A DNA stretch of 64,000 nt from Actinobacteria bacterium IMCC26103 (GCA_002284875.1 CP015604.1:434001-498000), one strand, 5' to 3'; shown: positions 1 through 9,857, counted from the stretch's first letter. Notes: a model not told the origin generated them from the sequence alone. Numbers and translations: made by a program.

Positions 1-1419
1 TGGCGCCAATTAACCAGCATGCGCACCGCGCTAATTTTATTAATTATGTTAGGCGTGGCCGCAGTACCTGGATCACTAATTCCACAGCGAACTCAAAATC
101 CAATGGCGGTACGCCAATACTTTATAGATAGCCCCGAATTAGCCCGTTGGATCGAACGATTCTCCGGCTTTGCTGTTTACTCATCGCCTTGGTTTAGCGC
201 TATCTATATCTTGCTCTTTATCTCACTAATTGGCTGCGTTCTGCCGCGCACCTTTGAGCACTTCAAGGCGATGCGCGCGCTACCACCGCTTACCCCTCGC
301 AACTTATCGCGCATGGAATCTTTCCAAGAATTTAAAGGAACTGGGCAAGAGCTTACAGATGCACAATCATGGTTTAAGAAAGCACGTTTTCGGGTTCGCG
401 TTGAAGGCAACAATATCTCGGCCGAAAAAGGTTATTTACGCGAGACCGGAAATTTACTCTTCCACTTGTCGCTAATTCTTATTTTGATTGGGGTAAGCGT
501 CGGCTCGCTCTTTGGAATGCGCGGCGAGGCGATCGTTAGTAAAGGAGAACGCTTTATTAGCGTGCCAACTTCTTATGACACTTTATCTTTCGGCAAACTA
601 GTGCACGAAGATTCGCTACAACCTTTTATTATTGAGGTAATTGATTTTAATGCTAAATATGATGCCTTAACAAATGCCCCACAGGATTACACCGCAACGG
701 TTCGTGTAACTAATCCAGGTGAGAAAACCTCCACCATCAAATTACTTAAAGTTAATAGCCCACTTACCTTTGGAAATACCCGCGTTTATTTGCAAGCAAA
801 TGGATATTCACCGATCGTCACCGTGCGCGATTCAACCGGCCAAGTCGCGCTGCAAGGTCCAGTTCCTTTCTTGCCACAAGATGGGAATTTACGTTCGATT
901 GGTTCAATCAAAGTTCCAGATGCCGACCCTCAGATTGGTTTTGTAGCCAGCTTCTTGCCGACTTTTGCACGAGATGCCAAACAAGGAGGCATCTCAGTAT
1001 TTCCAGAAGCGCTCGACCCTAAATTACTTTTCTCCATCTGGGAAGGCGACCTTGGCTTAGATACAGGTGCGCCGCAATCTGTTTATCGCATAGATACATC
1101 AAAGATGAAGCGGATCGGACTTAGCTCGCTAAAGCCAGGTGAGACATTTTCATATCCACAAGGGTCAATAACTTTTGAGACGTTTGTACCTTGGGTAAAT
1201 CTTCAGATCGTTGATGATCCTGGTAAGAGCTACGCCTTATACGGTGCTATTGCTGCAATTTTGGGCTTACTTGCCTCACTCTTTGGCAGAAGGCGCCGCA
1301 TATGGATAAGGATCACATCATCTGGAGTTGTAGAAGTTGCGGGGCTGGCTAAGAATGGGGCTCCGGGGCTGGACGCAGAAATCGAAAACTTTGTTAAATA
1401 CTTGAGAAGAGAGATATAA
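1..1419 (+). CDS. resB: Cytochrome c biogenesis protein ResB (5' partial)
   Basis: System II cytochrome c maturation membrane protein that, with CcsB, delivers and attaches heme to apocytochromes outside the membrane. The reading frame is open back to base 1 (WRQLTS precedes the first Met at base 19), and the family normally has more residues there, so the gene starts upstream of the window; 472 codons are seen. The first helix ends in the ResB-like AAVPGSLIPQ stretch, a second helix lies near 60-75, a third near 150-165, then a large external domain, and a last helix (GAIAAILGLLASLFG) near 415-430 of the visible part. It ends one base before ccsB, so the two are translated together. Family assignment is firm; the true start is not visible. 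Confidence 0.9.
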   Translation, partial: WRQLTSMRTALILLIMLGVAAVPGSLIPQRTQNPMAVRQYFIDSPELARWIERFSGFAVYSSPWFSAIYILLFISLIGCVLPRTFEHFKAMRALPPLTPRNLSRMESFQEFKGTGQELTDAQSWFKKARFRVRVEGNNISAEKGYLRETGNLLFHLSLILILIGVSVGSLFGMRGEAIVSKGERFISVPTSYDTLSFGKLVHEDSLQPFIIEVIDFNAKYDALTNAPQDYTATVRVTNPGEKTSTIKLLKVNSPLTFGNTRVYLQANGYSPIVTVRDSTGQVALQGPVPFLPQDGNLRSIGSIKVPDADPQIGFVASFLPTFARDAKQGGISVFPEALDPKLLFSIWEGDLGLDTGAPQSVYRIDTSKMKRIGLSSLKPGETFSYPQGSITFETFVPWVNLQIVDDPGKSYALYGAIAAILGLLASLFGRRRRIWIRITSSGVVEVAGLAKNGAPGLDAEIENFVKYLRREI

Positions 1420-2334
1420 ATGCAGACTACATGGGCTTATATCTCTAACTACTTTGTTTACTCTGCCATGGGCGTATTCGCGTTATCTTTCTTTGCCCAT
1501 GCCTTTGAAACTGCTTGGGCGGTAAGAGCACCTGAACAGAGTGAAGCCACCACAGGAAGCGTTTTAGCGAAGACTCTGGATTACACACGTACCGAACGCG
1601 CTGCACGAATTGCAACTGCGATGATGGTTTTAGGATTTTTACTTTTGCTGGCTGGCGTAATTGCGCGCGGTATATCTGCAAAGCATGTGCCGTGGGGAAA
1701 TATGTATGAGTTCTCAATTACAGGAGCTCTAGCATTCACAGGCGCTTACTTAATTGCACTACGCAAACATGATCTACGTTGGCTCGGTCTATTTGTGTCT
1801 ATCTCAGTTTTGCTTACTCTCGGAACTGCAATCACATTGCTCTATCGCAACAGCGCACCGTTAGTACCTGCACTTAAATCGACTTGGTTGGTAATCCACG
1901 TTGTGGCCGCAATTATTTCAGGCGGAGTTTTCTTACTAGCAAATGTCATTGCAGCTTCTTACCTTTACTTAGAATCTATGGAATCTAAAGGTGGGCGCAA
2001 ACTCTGGGCGAAGCGTTTACCTGATTTAGAAACGCTAGATCAACTTTCTTATCGCCTAGTTGCCTTCGTATTTCCACTTTGGACCTTTGCAGTTATCGCC
2101 GGCGCTATTTGGGCCGAAAGTGCATGGGGCAGATATTGGGGTTGGGATCCAAAAGAGACTTGGGCATTTATTACCTGGGTTGCCTATGCCGCTTACTTAC
2201 ATGCGCGCGTAACAATTGGTTGGCGCGGCAAGCGGGCAGCATGGTTATGTTTATTTGCGGGATCTACATTCTTATTTAACTACGTATATGTAAATGTCTG
2301 GGGAACCGGCAAGCACACTTATAGCGGCCTTTAA
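1420..2334 (+). CDS. ccsB: Cytochrome c biogenesis protein CcsB (CcsA family)
   Basis: Heme-handling partner of ResB in system II cytochrome c maturation. The 304-residue protein has about eight hydrophobic segments and, near residues 240-255, the tryptophan-rich WWD-type signature (WGWDPKETWAFITW) that binds heme in this family. His residues outside the helices, such as in HVPWGNMYEF (about residue 89), fit the conserved external WGNM region. The ATG directly follows the resB stop. It would serve the c-type cytochromes of a respiratory chain that takes electrons from the menaquinone pool made by the neighbouring genes. Nothing is unusual in length or motifs. Confidence 0.93.
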   Translation: MQTTWAYISNYFVYSAMGVFALSFFAHAFETAWAVRAPEQSEATTGSVLAKTLDYTRTERAARIATAMMVLGFLLLLAGVIARGISAKHVPWGNMYEFSITGALAFTGAYLIALRKHDLRWLGLFVSISVLLTLGTAITLLYRNSAPLVPALKSTWLVIHVVAAIISGGVFLLANVIAASYLYLESMESKGGRKLWAKRLPDLETLDQLSYRLVAFVFPLWTFAVIAGAIWAESAWGRYWGWDPKETWAFITWVAYAAYLHARVTIGWRGKRAAWLCLFAGSTFLFNYVYVNVWGTGKHTYSGL

Positions 2335-2341
2335 TATTTAA

Positions 2342-2602
2342 TTAAAGTTTACGTAGAAAATCTGGATCATCATCTGGCGGCAAGATACGGCGCTTAGGGC
2401 CGCGTGGACCTTTTGGACCACGGCTGCGACCGATGATCAGGTAAGCGATCGAACCTAAAGATGAGATAAAGAGAATTACTAAAAGCCAACCCCATTTAGG
2501 CAGCTTATTAATTTGAGAGTCATCGCGCATTGCGCAATCGATAAAGGCATACAAAGTCAGGGCAAGTGAAGCTAAAACAAGGAAGGCTTCTAACTTAATC
2601 AT
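2342..2602 (-). CDS. PLDc_N-type small membrane protein
   Basis: An 86-residue protein with two hydrophobic segments (residues about 3-24 and 38-58) separated by CAMRDDSQINKLPKWGW, the pattern of the phospholipase D nuclease N-terminal (PLDc_N) family, common as a stand-alone actinobacterial protein of unknown role. The positively charged C-terminus (SRGPKGPRGPKRR) probably faces the cytoplasm. It is convergent with ccsB, 7 bases away. No ribosome binding site is seen; instead a TAGACT hexamer ends six bases before the ATG, so the mRNA is probably leaderless. Function cannot be deduced beyond membrane location. Confidence 0.75.
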   Translation of the reverse strand: MIKLEAFLVLASLALTLYAFIDCAMRDDSQINKLPKWGWLLVILFISSLGSIAYLIIGRSRGPKGPRGPKRRILPPDDDPDFLRKL

Positions 2603-2608
2603 GAGATA

Positions 2609-2614
2609 AGTCTA
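2609..2614 (-). promoter_or_regulatory. Leaderless -10 box (TAGACT) of the PLDc_N gene
   Basis: TAGACT fits the actinobacterial TAnnnT pattern and ends exactly six bases before the ATG, so transcription would begin at or next to the start codon. No Shine-Dalgarno sequence is present. The same arrangement recurs at eight other genes in this window. Confidence 0.55.
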
Positions 2615-2621
2615 GCCAACA

Positions 2622-3467
2622 TTAGAGAAGTAAGCCGAGCGCATATAGCAGCGCAAATACCAACTGTAACTTTCCAGTTCTAGCCAAGAATGGGATGAGA
2701 TCCGCACCCGAGATACCGCTGGCAACCCCGCGGGCTAACTTCCAAGTCATAGGTGCGGCTAGCAGAGTTAAGGCAGCTGCAGGCTTGAAAGTTAGTAGCG
2801 CAAAGAGATGAGCAGAGATCAAGAGCGCGATATAGAGACGGCGCGCACCTTTATCGCCCAAACGAACCGCCAAGGTTTTCTTGCCGACAACTTCATCTTG
2901 AGCACGATCGCGTAAATTATTGATCGCCAGAATTGCACAAGCGAGTGAGCCCATAGGAATTGCAATAATAAATATCTGCAGATTCAACTCTTCAACCTGC
3001 ACGTAGTAACTACCAACAGTTGCAACAACTCCAAAGAATAGGAAGACAGAAATCTCTCCGAGCCCCACATACCCATATGGCTTTGCCCCTCCGGTGTATC
3101 CCCAAGCAGCGTTAATGGCACCAGCACCAACCAAAATAACCCACCAAGATGTTGCAGCTGCCAGAGTCAGCCCAACGAGTGCTGCCAAGAGAAAAGAAAT
3201 TAAGGCAGCGTTACGAACTGATTTTGGCGAAGCCAAACCTGAAGCAGTTAGTCGCACTGGGCCAATACGCGAATCATCTGTGCCACGAATTCCATCGGAG
3301 TAATCGTTGGCATAGTTGACGCCAATTTGTAATGAAAGACTTACTAATAGCGCCGCTAGTGCCCGAATAGGTGACCAGTTGCTTCCGGCATATGCAGTTG
3401 CCACCAATACCGGTGCGATCGCAGCCGGCAAGGTGCGAGGGCGAGCACCAACAATCCATTTATTCAT
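2622..3467 (-). CDS. menA: 1,4-dihydroxy-2-naphthoate polyprenyltransferase MenA
   Basis: UbiA-family membrane prenyltransferase that joins the polyprenyl tail to DHNA and gives demethylmenaquinone. The chosen ATG (281 residues, starting MNKWIVGARPRTLPAAIAPV) matches the usual MenA N-terminus and lies 4 bases after menE; a start 27 bases further upstream is open but would overlap menE by 23 bases. The first Asp-rich motif NYANDYSDGIRGTDD (about residues 52-66) and the second, NNLRDRAQDEVVGKKTLAV (about 183-201), carry the Mg/diphosphate ligands. About eight helices follow the family pattern. Its prenyl donor is probably made by the polyprenyl synthase after nuoN. Confidence 0.93.
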   Translation of the reverse strand: MNKWIVGARPRTLPAAIAPVLVATAYAGSNWSPIRALAALLVSLSLQIGVNYANDYSDGIRGTDDSRIGPVRLTASGLASPKSVRNAALISFLLAALVGLTLAAATSWWVILVGAGAINAAWGYTGGAKPYGYVGLGEISVFLFFGVVATVGSYYVQVEELNLQIFIIAIPMGSLACAILAINNLRDRAQDEVVGKKTLAVRLGDKGARRLYIALLISAHLFALLTFKPAAALTLLAAPMTWKLARGVASGISGADLIPFLARTGKLQLVFALLYALGLLL

Positions 3468-3471
3468 AGAT

Positions 3472-4560
3472 TTACTTGCCTTCCCTTTTCGCAATTGCTG
3501 CTAATTCTTGGCGATTAACTTTATCTAAGGCGATTCGGGGTAGTCTATCCAGGTAAATAATTCCTTTTATCTTTGCAGCTGCTGAGATTTGTTTAGATAA
3601 AATCTCGTTGATCGCTGCCGAATCCGGTTTGACGCTTCCAGCAATTGCCAGGTGTAATGCCTGACCCCATTGTGGATCTGCGATAGCAAAGGCAGCACAT
3701 TCAATCTCTGGAAAGACTTGATGAATAATTGCTTCAATTTTAAGCAATGAAATATTTTCTCCGCCAGTAACAATAACATCATCGGCGCGACCAATAATTT
3801 TTAACTTTCCGTTAATAATTTCTCCGAGATCTGACGTTAAGAAGTACCCATTTTTAAATTTAGAACCCCAACCAGACGGATCATTTAAATATGTGGAGGC
3901 GAGCATTTCGCTAGAAATTTTAATTAACCCGTTACCATCAATCGCAAATGATGTGCCACCAATTGCTAAACCGCCATAAATGCAACCACCGCAAGTTTCA
4001 GTCATTCCATAACTTTCGACGATATTTATGCCAGCGGTACGCGCTTGATCGGCTAATTTGCTGTCAAGTGCTGCTCCACCTATAAGGACAGCTTTTGCCG
4101 AACATAAGTGTTCTCGTAAATGGCTATCACCATTCAGGGCACGGAAGAGTTGAGTCGGCACAACCGCCGTGAAATCTGCATATGGATAAGCGCCTGTTAT
4201 TTGTCGACCATCGATCGCAGTTGTTCCGAGTTCCAAGCTGCGCATTAATACATTTATGCCGGCGATATGAGTTAGCGGCAATAAGAGCGACCAGGTTTGG
4301 CCAGCTTTGGCACCAAAGAAATTATTTGTAGCTCTGGAACTGGCCAACAGCGCCGCTGCAGAAAGTCCTACTTCTTTTGCATCCCCCGTAGATCCGCTAG
4401 TGGATACAACAAGTGATATCTCGGCAGGTACGGTCTTGACGGATATTGGGCTCGGCGTCAGCGCTGGGCCGTCACCTTTGATGGCTTTATCTAGGTGCGC
4501 GCGCAATTGCGCGAGGGTCCATGTGGGATCGATCGCGCGAATCTCTCGTTGTGACGACAT
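3472..4560 (-). CDS. menE: o-Succinylbenzoate-CoA ligase MenE
   Basis: Adenylate-forming ANL enzyme that activates o-succinylbenzoate with ATP and CoA in menaquinone synthesis. The P-loop [16 protein letters not shown] is near residues 51-66, the A5 motif [11 protein letters not shown] near 178-188, and the hinge region [15 protein letters not shown] near 260-275. At 362 residues it is a compact actinobacterial-type MenE. I chose the second ATG (base 4560), because a GGGGG stretch lies 8 bases before it; the first ATG (4566) would leave only 2 bases of spacing. It is upstream of menA in the same transcription unit and divergent from menB, with 48 bases between them, so the two promoters face each other. 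Confidence 0.9.
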   Translation of the reverse strand: MSSQREIRAIDPTWTLAQLRAHLDKAIKGDGPALTPSPISVKTVPAEISLVVSTSGSTGDAKEVGLSAAALLASSRATNNFFGAKAGQTWSLLLPLTHIAGINVLMRSLELGTTAIDGRQITGAYPYADFTAVVPTQLFRALNGDSHLREHLCSAKAVLIGGAALDSKLADQARTAGINIVESYGMTETCGGCIYGGLAIGGTSFAIDGNGLIKISSEMLASTYLNDPSGWGSKFKNGYFLTSDLGEIINGKLKIIGRADDVIVTGGENISLLKIEAIIHQVFPEIECAAFAIADPQWGQALHLAIAGSVKPDSAAINEILSKQISAAAKIKGIIYLDRLPRIALDKVNRQELAAIAKREGK

Positions 4561-4608
4561 CTCCATTGCCCCCGTAGGCTATCGCTCGTAATCGTCGATG
4601 GAGGAATC

Positions 4609-5487
4609 GTGAGCAAGCCGATCAAGCGTGAATTTGGCAACCGTGCCATCCCTGCCTGGGCAACTGGTGCAGGTGGAGAGAAATTTACGGATATTACCTA
4701 TCAAGTTGGTGACGGCATGGCCAAGATTGCAATCAATCGCCCAGAAATACGTAACGCGTTTCGTCCGCAAACGATTATTGAATTGCAAGAAGCATTCTCG
4801 CTAGCGCGCGATAACTCTGATGTCGGAGTAATTATCTTCACCGGTACCGGAGAAGAAGCCTTCTGTTCTGGAGGAGACATCAGCGTGCGAGGTGATGATG
4901 GATATCTCGGTGAAGATCCCTTGGCGCAAAAAGGTATTGGCCGCTTAAATGTTTTAGATCTGCAAATCCAAATTCGTCGCACACCTAAGCCAGTTGTTGC
5001 GATGGTGGCCGGTTGGGCAATTGGTGGCGGACATGTTCTGCACGTTGTTTGCGATTTAACAATTGCGGCAGAAAATGCCAAGTTTGGTCAGACCGGTCCA
5101 ATGGTTGGTTCATTCGATGGTGGTTATGGTTCAGGTTTATTAGCTGCAAGCGTTGGACAAAAGAAAGCGCGCGAGATCTGGTTTATGACTCGGCAATACG
5201 ATGCGCAAGAAGCGCTCGCCATGGGACTTGTTAATACCGTTGTTCCACTTAAAGAACTTGAAGCCGAAACTGTTTCTTGGTGCCGCGAGATGTTGCGCAA
5301 TTCTCCGTTAGCACTTCGCTTATTGAAATCTTCCATGAACGCAGCCGATGATGGCCTGGCCGGTATTCAACAACTTGCTGGCGATGCCACCTTGCTCTTT
5401 TACTTAAGCGAAGAAGGCCAAGAAGGTCGTGATGCTTACAAAGAAAAGCGCGCACCAGATTTTGGAAAGTTCCCAAAGCGTCCTTAA
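4609..5487 (+). CDS. menB: 1,4-dihydroxy-2-naphthoyl-CoA synthase MenB
   Basis: Crotonase-fold enzyme that closes the second ring of the naphthoquinone from o-succinylbenzoyl-CoA. GTG start with GGAGG five bases before it. Oxyanion-hole stretches [17 protein letters not shown] (about residues 85-101) and [19 protein letters not shown] (about 132-150) are typical of MenB, as are [20 protein letters not shown] and the C-terminal [17 protein letters not shown]. Length (292) is normal. It begins a rightward group menB-menC-menD; the bicarbonate-type MenB lacks the acidic residue supplied in some families, which I could not resolve by eye. Confidence 0.95.
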   Translation: MSKPIKREFGNRAIPAWATGAGGEKFTDITYQVGDGMAKIAINRPEIRNAFRPQTIIELQEAFSLARDNSDVGVIIFTGTGEEAFCSGGDISVRGDDGYLGEDPLAQKGIGRLNVLDLQIQIRRTPKPVVAMVAGWAIGGGHVLHVVCDLTIAAENAKFGQTGPMVGSFDGGYGSGLLAASVGQKKAREIWFMTRQYDAQEALAMGLVNTVVPLKELEAETVSWCREMLRNSPLALRLLKSSMNAADDGLAGIQQLAGDATLLFYLSEEGQEGRDAYKEKRAPDFGKFPKRP

Positions 5488-5503
5488 CTTTGGCTAAATA
5501 AAT

Positions 5504-6451
5504 ATGTCGCTTGAACTCTTCTCCACGATGCGCGTGGTTGCGCTGCCGACTAAGACCAATTTCCGGGGCATCAATACTCGCGAAGTTGCGCTTTTTAAAG
5601 GTGATGCTGGTTGGGGAGAATTTTCACCATTCGTTGAATACCAACCAAGTGAATGCGTGCCTTGGTTACTTTCGGCAATTGAGTCGGCAACTAAGCCATG
5701 GCCGGAACTTCACCGCAGCAAAGTAAAGGTAAATGGAACTATTCCAGCTTTAAATGCGCCAAGTGATCTCGAAAGAATTATTGAAACATTTCCGGGTGTA
5801 AATACTTTTAAGGTAAAAGTAGGCGAAAACTTAAGTGAAGATATTGCTCGCCTTGCCAAAGTTAAATCACTCCGACCAAACGCTAAATTGCGTATCGATG
5901 TAAACGGCAGTTGGAGCGTTGCAACTGCAATTACCAACTTGCGCGCGATCTACGAAAATATTGGAGCCATTGAATACGTGGAGCAACCCTGCCAGAGCGT
6001 AGAAGAGCTGCGTGAACTTAAGGCAAAGTTAAAAGTTAATATTCCAATCGCGGGCGATGAAGTCTTAAGAAAATCAGGAGATCCATTTAAAGTTGATTTA
6101 AGCGATGCTGTAGATATCTTGGCGCTAAAAGTGCAACCACTTGGTGGAATTGCTCGTGCTCATAAATTGGCACAGCATCATAAATTACCGATCGTCGTTT
6201 CAAGCGCGCTGGAAAGTGCTGTGGGAATTTCCCACGGTCTAGCTTTGGCTACGTCGTTTAAGGAAATTGACTTTGATTGCGGACTTGCCACAGGATCTCT
6301 ACTTTCAGCAAACGTTGGCTCTTTGCCGATCGTTAACGGAGAAATTGAAGTAAAGCGGATTGAGCCAATCTTTGAAGATTTAGAAGTTTCGCCAGAACGA
6401 TACAAATGGTGGCAAGATCGCCTCATGAAGACTTGGGAGCTGATTGCATGA
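5504..6451 (+). CDS. menC: o-Succinylbenzoate synthase MenC
   Basis: Enolase-superfamily dehydratase that turns SHCHC into o-succinylbenzoate. The catalytic KVKVG (lysines near residue 105) is followed by metal ligands in RIDVNGSW (D near 131), YVEQPC (E near 160) and AGDEVLRK (D near 184), and the second acid/base lysine lies in DILALKVQPLGGIARAH (about 208). The 315-residue length fits the actinobacterial MenC group. It begins 16 bases after menB and overlaps menD by four bases (ATGA), so the three are co-translated. Confidence 0.93.
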   Translation: MSLELFSTMRVVALPTKTNFRGINTREVALFKGDAGWGEFSPFVEYQPSECVPWLLSAIESATKPWPELHRSKVKVNGTIPALNAPSDLERIIETFPGVNTFKVKVGENLSEDIARLAKVKSLRPNAKLRIDVNGSWSVATAITNLRAIYENIGAIEYVEQPCQSVEELRELKAKLKVNIPIAGDEVLRKSGDPFKVDLSDAVDILALKVQPLGGIARAHKLAQHHKLPIVVSSALESAVGISHGLALATSFKEIDFDCGLATGSLLSANVGSLPIVNGEIEVKRIEPIFEDLEVSPERYKWWQDRLMKTWELIA

Positions 6452-8022
6452 ACCAAGCCACCCAACTTGCTCGCGTAATCATTCGCCAAATCCTGGAAGC
6501 CGGAATTACTGACGCAGTTATATCTCCGGGTTCTCGCAACGCACCTTTGTCTCTGGCGCTAGTTGCGGCACAAAAGCGCGGCTTAATTAAATTACATATA
6601 CGTATCGATGAAAGAACCGCTGCCTTTTATGCCCTGGGTTTAGCTAAGGCCAGTAATCGCCCCGTGCCCGTAATTTGCACCAGCGGTACCGCAGTGGCGA
6701 ATTACCACCCAGCAGTTCTTGAGGCATCGCACTCCAATATTCCGCTCTTTGTAATTACCGCAGATCGTCCCGCCGAACTTCGCCGCACCGGCGCCAATCA
6801 AACAACCGAACAAGCCAGAATCTTTGGAAGAGCAGTCTGCTACTTTGCTGATGTTTCAGGTGCTGCTTATCCGCTGGAGCTTCCGCTGAATGCTTTGCAG
6901 ACTGGACCAGTTCATCTAAATGTGCAATTTGAAGAGCCACTCCTGGGTGACAATGACGATTCTTGGTTGGAAGGTTTAGAGGTAAATCCACCAAAGATAT
7001 TTGATCGCAAAAAAGCTGGAACTCTTGCGACAAAATCTACTCGTGGCTTATTGGTAATTGGCCACGATCGCGGCGGCCTGGAAGTTTCGGCAGTCAACAA
7101 TTTCATTGAATCACTCGGCTGGCCCGTAATCAGTGAGGATCCACTTACTTTCCTACAAGCAAGTGCTCACGCTAGTTTATTTCTTACTTCAACACCGATT
7201 GCCAAAGATTTAACTCCCGATACCGTGATAGTTATCGGACGCACAACACTTTCAAGATCTGTTAACTCACTCATTAAGTCTGCGCGATTTACTTTTGTAA
7301 TCGATCCCCGCATCGCAACCGTAGATTCAGACCGTATGGCTGATAAGAAATTTATAGATTTACCTGAACTCTATGTTGCGCCCGCTGATCCCGAATGGGC
7401 TACGAAGTGGGAGAAATATTCTGAGCGGACTTCAAAAGTTGTAAAAGAAATCTCTAATTGGTCAGAGCCACTTATTGCCCGCGAGATCGCCGCAAACCTC
7501 CCCGAAGACATAGCTCTTTTTATTTCATCATCTCGCCCGATCAGAGATCTCGAAGCATTCGCATCTGCGCGAACCGGTATACGAACCTATGCCAATCGCG
7601 GTCTGGCCGGAATTGATGGAAATATTTCGACGGCAACGGGTATTGCTACGCACAATGGCTGCGCGATTGCAGTCATAGGCGATTTAGCTTTCTTGCATGA
7701 CTTAACCGGTCTCATTCACCAAGATCTTGTAAACCTGAAAATCTTTGTTGTAAATAACGATGGTGGCGGAATATTCTCAACTCTTCCGCAGCGTGGGGTG
7801 GATGGATTTGAAGAAGTATTTGGAACACCACATGGGCTAGATCCTGCAGCTATTGCAGCAGCGATGGGTATTACCTCAAAACGAATAGCAAACGCATCTG
7901 ATTTGGTCTCCGAAGTGAAGGCCAAAGTCGAGGGCTTAAGTGTTGTCGTACTTGATGTGCCTAATCGTGAAGTAAATGCCGATTTAATCAAAGGTATTTA
8001 CGCAAAGATGAATTCCATCTAA
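6448..8022 (+). CDS. menD: SEPHCHC synthase MenD (ThDP-dependent)
   Basis: Thiamine-diphosphate enzyme that adds the succinic semialdehyde unit of 2-oxoglutarate to isochorismate, the first committed menaquinone step. The ATG at 6448 overlaps the menC stop (ATGA); a longer frame exists upstream, but its extra 14 residues do not look like MenD. N-terminal SPGSRNAPLSLAL (about residues 25-37) and ERTAAFYALGLAKAS (about 55-69) are MenD hallmarks. The ThDP-binding motif runs from about GDLAFLHDLTGL to NNDGGGIFSTLPQ (about 410-440). Length 524 is typical. Confidence 0.95.
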   Translation: MNQATQLARVIIRQILEAGITDAVISPGSRNAPLSLALVAAQKRGLIKLHIRIDERTAAFYALGLAKASNRPVPVICTSGTAVANYHPAVLEASHSNIPLFVITADRPAELRRTGANQTTEQARIFGRAVCYFADVSGAAYPLELPLNALQTGPVHLNVQFEEPLLGDNDDSWLEGLEVNPPKIFDRKKAGTLATKSTRGLLVIGHDRGGLEVSAVNNFIESLGWPVISEDPLTFLQASAHASLFLTSTPIAKDLTPDTVIVIGRTTLSRSVNSLIKSARFTFVIDPRIATVDSDRMADKKFIDLPELYVAPADPEWATKWEKYSERTSKVVKEISNWSEPLIAREIAANLPEDIALFISSSRPIRDLEAFASARTGIRTYANRGLAGIDGNISTATGIATHNGCAIAVIGDLAFLHDLTGLIHQDLVNLKIFVVNNDGGGIFSTLPQRGVDGFEEVFGTPHGLDPAAIAAAMGITSKRIANASDLVSEVKAKVEGLSVVVLDVPNREVNADLIKGIYAKMNSI

Positions 8023-8026
8023 ATAT

Positions 8027-9247
8027 TCAAGCCAAGGCGCTACGCATTGGAGCAAATTTTGCGCTGCTTTCAGTTAGCTCTTTCTCAGGGTTAGAACCGG
8101 CCACAATTCCACAACCGGCATAGATTTGAATCTCATTTCCCGTAATTTGACCGCAGCGCAGCGCGATGCCTAACTCTCCATCGCCGCGGGCATCGAGCCA
8201 ACCAACCGGGCCTGCATATCGCCCACGCGACATTCCTTCAATCCGCTTAATTAAATCTGCGGCAATATTTGTTGGTGTTCCACACACTGCAGCAGATGGG
8301 TGTAATTTTTCAAGAACTGAAAATGCATCAATGCTCTTTTTACTTTCAATTAGCGCACCAGTTACGTCAGTTGCTAAATGCATAACGTTTGCTAAGTGTA
8401 ATACAAAAGGAGATTCGGGAACGTTTGTTGAAGAGCAGAATGGTTCAAGCGCCTCGGCAACTGAGCGAACTGCATATTCATGTTCTTCTAAGTCTTTAGA
8501 AGAACGTGCCAAGGAAGCGGCTAGCGCCAAATCTTTTTCGTCATCGCCAGTCTTGCTGATTGTTCCGGCTAAAACGCGTGAAGTAACCATGCCGCGAGAA
8601 AGGCGCAGAAGTAGCTCTGGAGTAGCACCGACTAAACCAGCAACTGCAAAGATCCAAGTTGAGGGATATTCAGCGCTTAAGTTACGTAATATTTTGCGCG
8701 CATCAATTGGGCGATGCGAGTAAACTTTTAAATCACGGGCGAGAACAACTTTTTCAAGCTTGGTATCTTCAATCTCTTTAATCGCTTGCGCCACGCGTAT
8801 TTGCCATTCCGCTGGGCTTAACGAGCCATCGCCCCAGTTGAATTCAGCATCTGCAAGCAATGGTTTTTCTTCTAAAAGTTTCGGTTGGGATTGATCGCCG
8901 ATCCATGTAATCCATGAGCTGCCATTGCGCATGCCAACGGCGATTTGGGGGATAACTAATACCGAATCTTCTTCAGGATCGAATGAGAACGAGGTGAAGA
9001 GAATTGGACCGGTGCCACTGGCATGAACGGAATCGGCGATTGCGAATTTTTCTAATTGTTGGTGCCACCAAGTACGCGCATCGGCAAAGCGCTTGGCACC
9101 TTTTACAACGGTAGTTGCATACGTGCCCCAACCAACTAACCCATCGCCACCGCGTACCCAACTTAGAGGTGCGTTATCTGGCAATAGCTCTAAAAGTGGA
9201 AGGTGTTCGCCCAGGCGCGCAGAAGTTACAGGAATAAGGGAAGGCAT
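8027..9247 (-). CDS. menF: Isochorismate synthase MenF
   Basis: Chorismate-binding enzyme that converts chorismate to isochorismate, the entry to menaquinone (or siderophore) synthesis; the surrounding men genes argue for menaquinone. C-terminal domain motifs: KVVLARDL (about residue 160), ATPELLLRL, SRVLAGT, HPSAAVCGTP (about 310) and GRYAGPVGWLDARGDGE (about 335-351). The 406 residues match the family. The gene is convergent with menD (4-base gap) and is followed by nothing on its strand. A TAAAGT box seven bases before the ATG and no Shine-Dalgarno point to a leaderless mRNA. Confidence 0.92.
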   Translation of the reverse strand: MPSLIPVTSARLGEHLPLLELLPDNAPLSWVRGGDGLVGWGTYATTVVKGAKRFADARTWWHQQLEKFAIADSVHASGTGPILFTSFSFDPEEDSVLVIPQIAVGMRNGSSWITWIGDQSQPKLLEEKPLLADAEFNWGDGSLSPAEWQIRVAQAIKEIEDTKLEKVVLARDLKVYSHRPIDARKILRNLSAEYPSTWIFAVAGLVGATPELLLRLSRGMVTSRVLAGTISKTGDDEKDLALAASLARSSKDLEEHEYAVRSVAEALEPFCSSTNVPESPFVLHLANVMHLATDVTGALIESKKSIDAFSVLEKLHPSAAVCGTPTNIAADLIKRIEGMSRGRYAGPVGWLDARGDGELGIALRCGQITGNEIQIYAGCGIVAGSNPEKELTESSAKFAPMRSALA

Positions 9248-9254
9248 GGAAATT

Positions 9255-9260
9255 ACTTTA
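9255..9260 (-). promoter_or_regulatory. Leaderless -10 box (TAAAGT) of menF
   Basis: TAAAGT (TAnnnT pattern) ends seven bases before the menF ATG, and no ribosome binding site is present. The box overlaps the 3' end of bioY, which is read in the same direction, so menF may also be reached by readthrough from bioY. Confidence 0.45.
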
Positions 9261-9857
9261 GCGAGTTAGCTTCTGTGAAATCTTCCGCCAGATTAATGGA
9301 AGTGAAGTTGCGGTAATTGCAATCTTTATAAATTCACCGAAGATAAAGGGAGTAAGTCCGGCGCTAATTGTTTGCGCCCAAGTTAAATCAAGGGATGAGT
9401 GCAACCAAGTTAGTCCGAAAGCAAAGACAAGCGCGCTTCCTAAAATTAACGCAGGAAAAGATGTTTTAAATTTCTGATCTGCTTTGCGATCGGCGAGCGC
9501 GCCCAATACAAAAGTGGCGATCAGCATTCCAATTAGGTATCCACCAGTTGCACCGGTTAAACGAGCTAAGCCATGAGCAGTTGCACCAGTTGATGGAGCA
9601 AATACAGGAGCACCTGCGATTCCGGCTAATAGATATGTAGCAAAGGTTGCAAAACCAAAACGTGCACCGTATGTAGTGCCGATTAAATAAACCGCCAGGG
9701 TTTGTCCTGTTACTGGAACTGGAGATCCTGGAACAGGTATGGCTATTTGAGCCAAAGCAGCGATAAATAAGGTGCCGCCGACGATGAAGCCGGCGTGGGT
9801 TAGGGCGCTGCTGCGTGGAAATACCGTTGCGCGAAGTGATCCAGTGGCGATCGACAT
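9258..9857 (-). CDS. bioY: Biotin transporter substrate-binding subunit BioY
   Basis: S component of an ECF-type biotin importer; 199 residues with about six helices. The signature PVPGSPVPVTGQTLAVYLIG near residues 44-63 and GPVF/GGYLIG-type loops (TGATGGYLIGMLIATFVLG, about 101-119) are typical BioY. No energising genes (ecfA/ecfT or bioM/bioN) are adjacent, so it either works alone at high expression or shares a module encoded elsewhere. A good ribosome site (AAGGGGA, five bases before ATG) is present. It sits between menF and menG without an obvious pathway link; it suggests that biotin is taken up rather than only made. Confidence 0.92.
   Translation of the reverse strand: MSIATGSLRATVFPRSSALTHAGFIVGGTLFIAALAQIAIPVPGSPVPVTGQTLAVYLIGTTYGARFGFATFATYLLAGIAGAPVFAPSTGATAHGLARLTGATGGYLIGMLIATFVLGALADRKADQKFKTSFPALILGSALVFAFGLTWLHSSLDLTWAQTISAGLTPFIFGEFIKIAITATSLPLIWRKISQKLTR

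Noticed and set aside
8166-8723. Open frame of 185 codons opposite menF
   Set aside because: Low-complexity Ser/Arg-rich translation, no start signal, opposite a clear menF.
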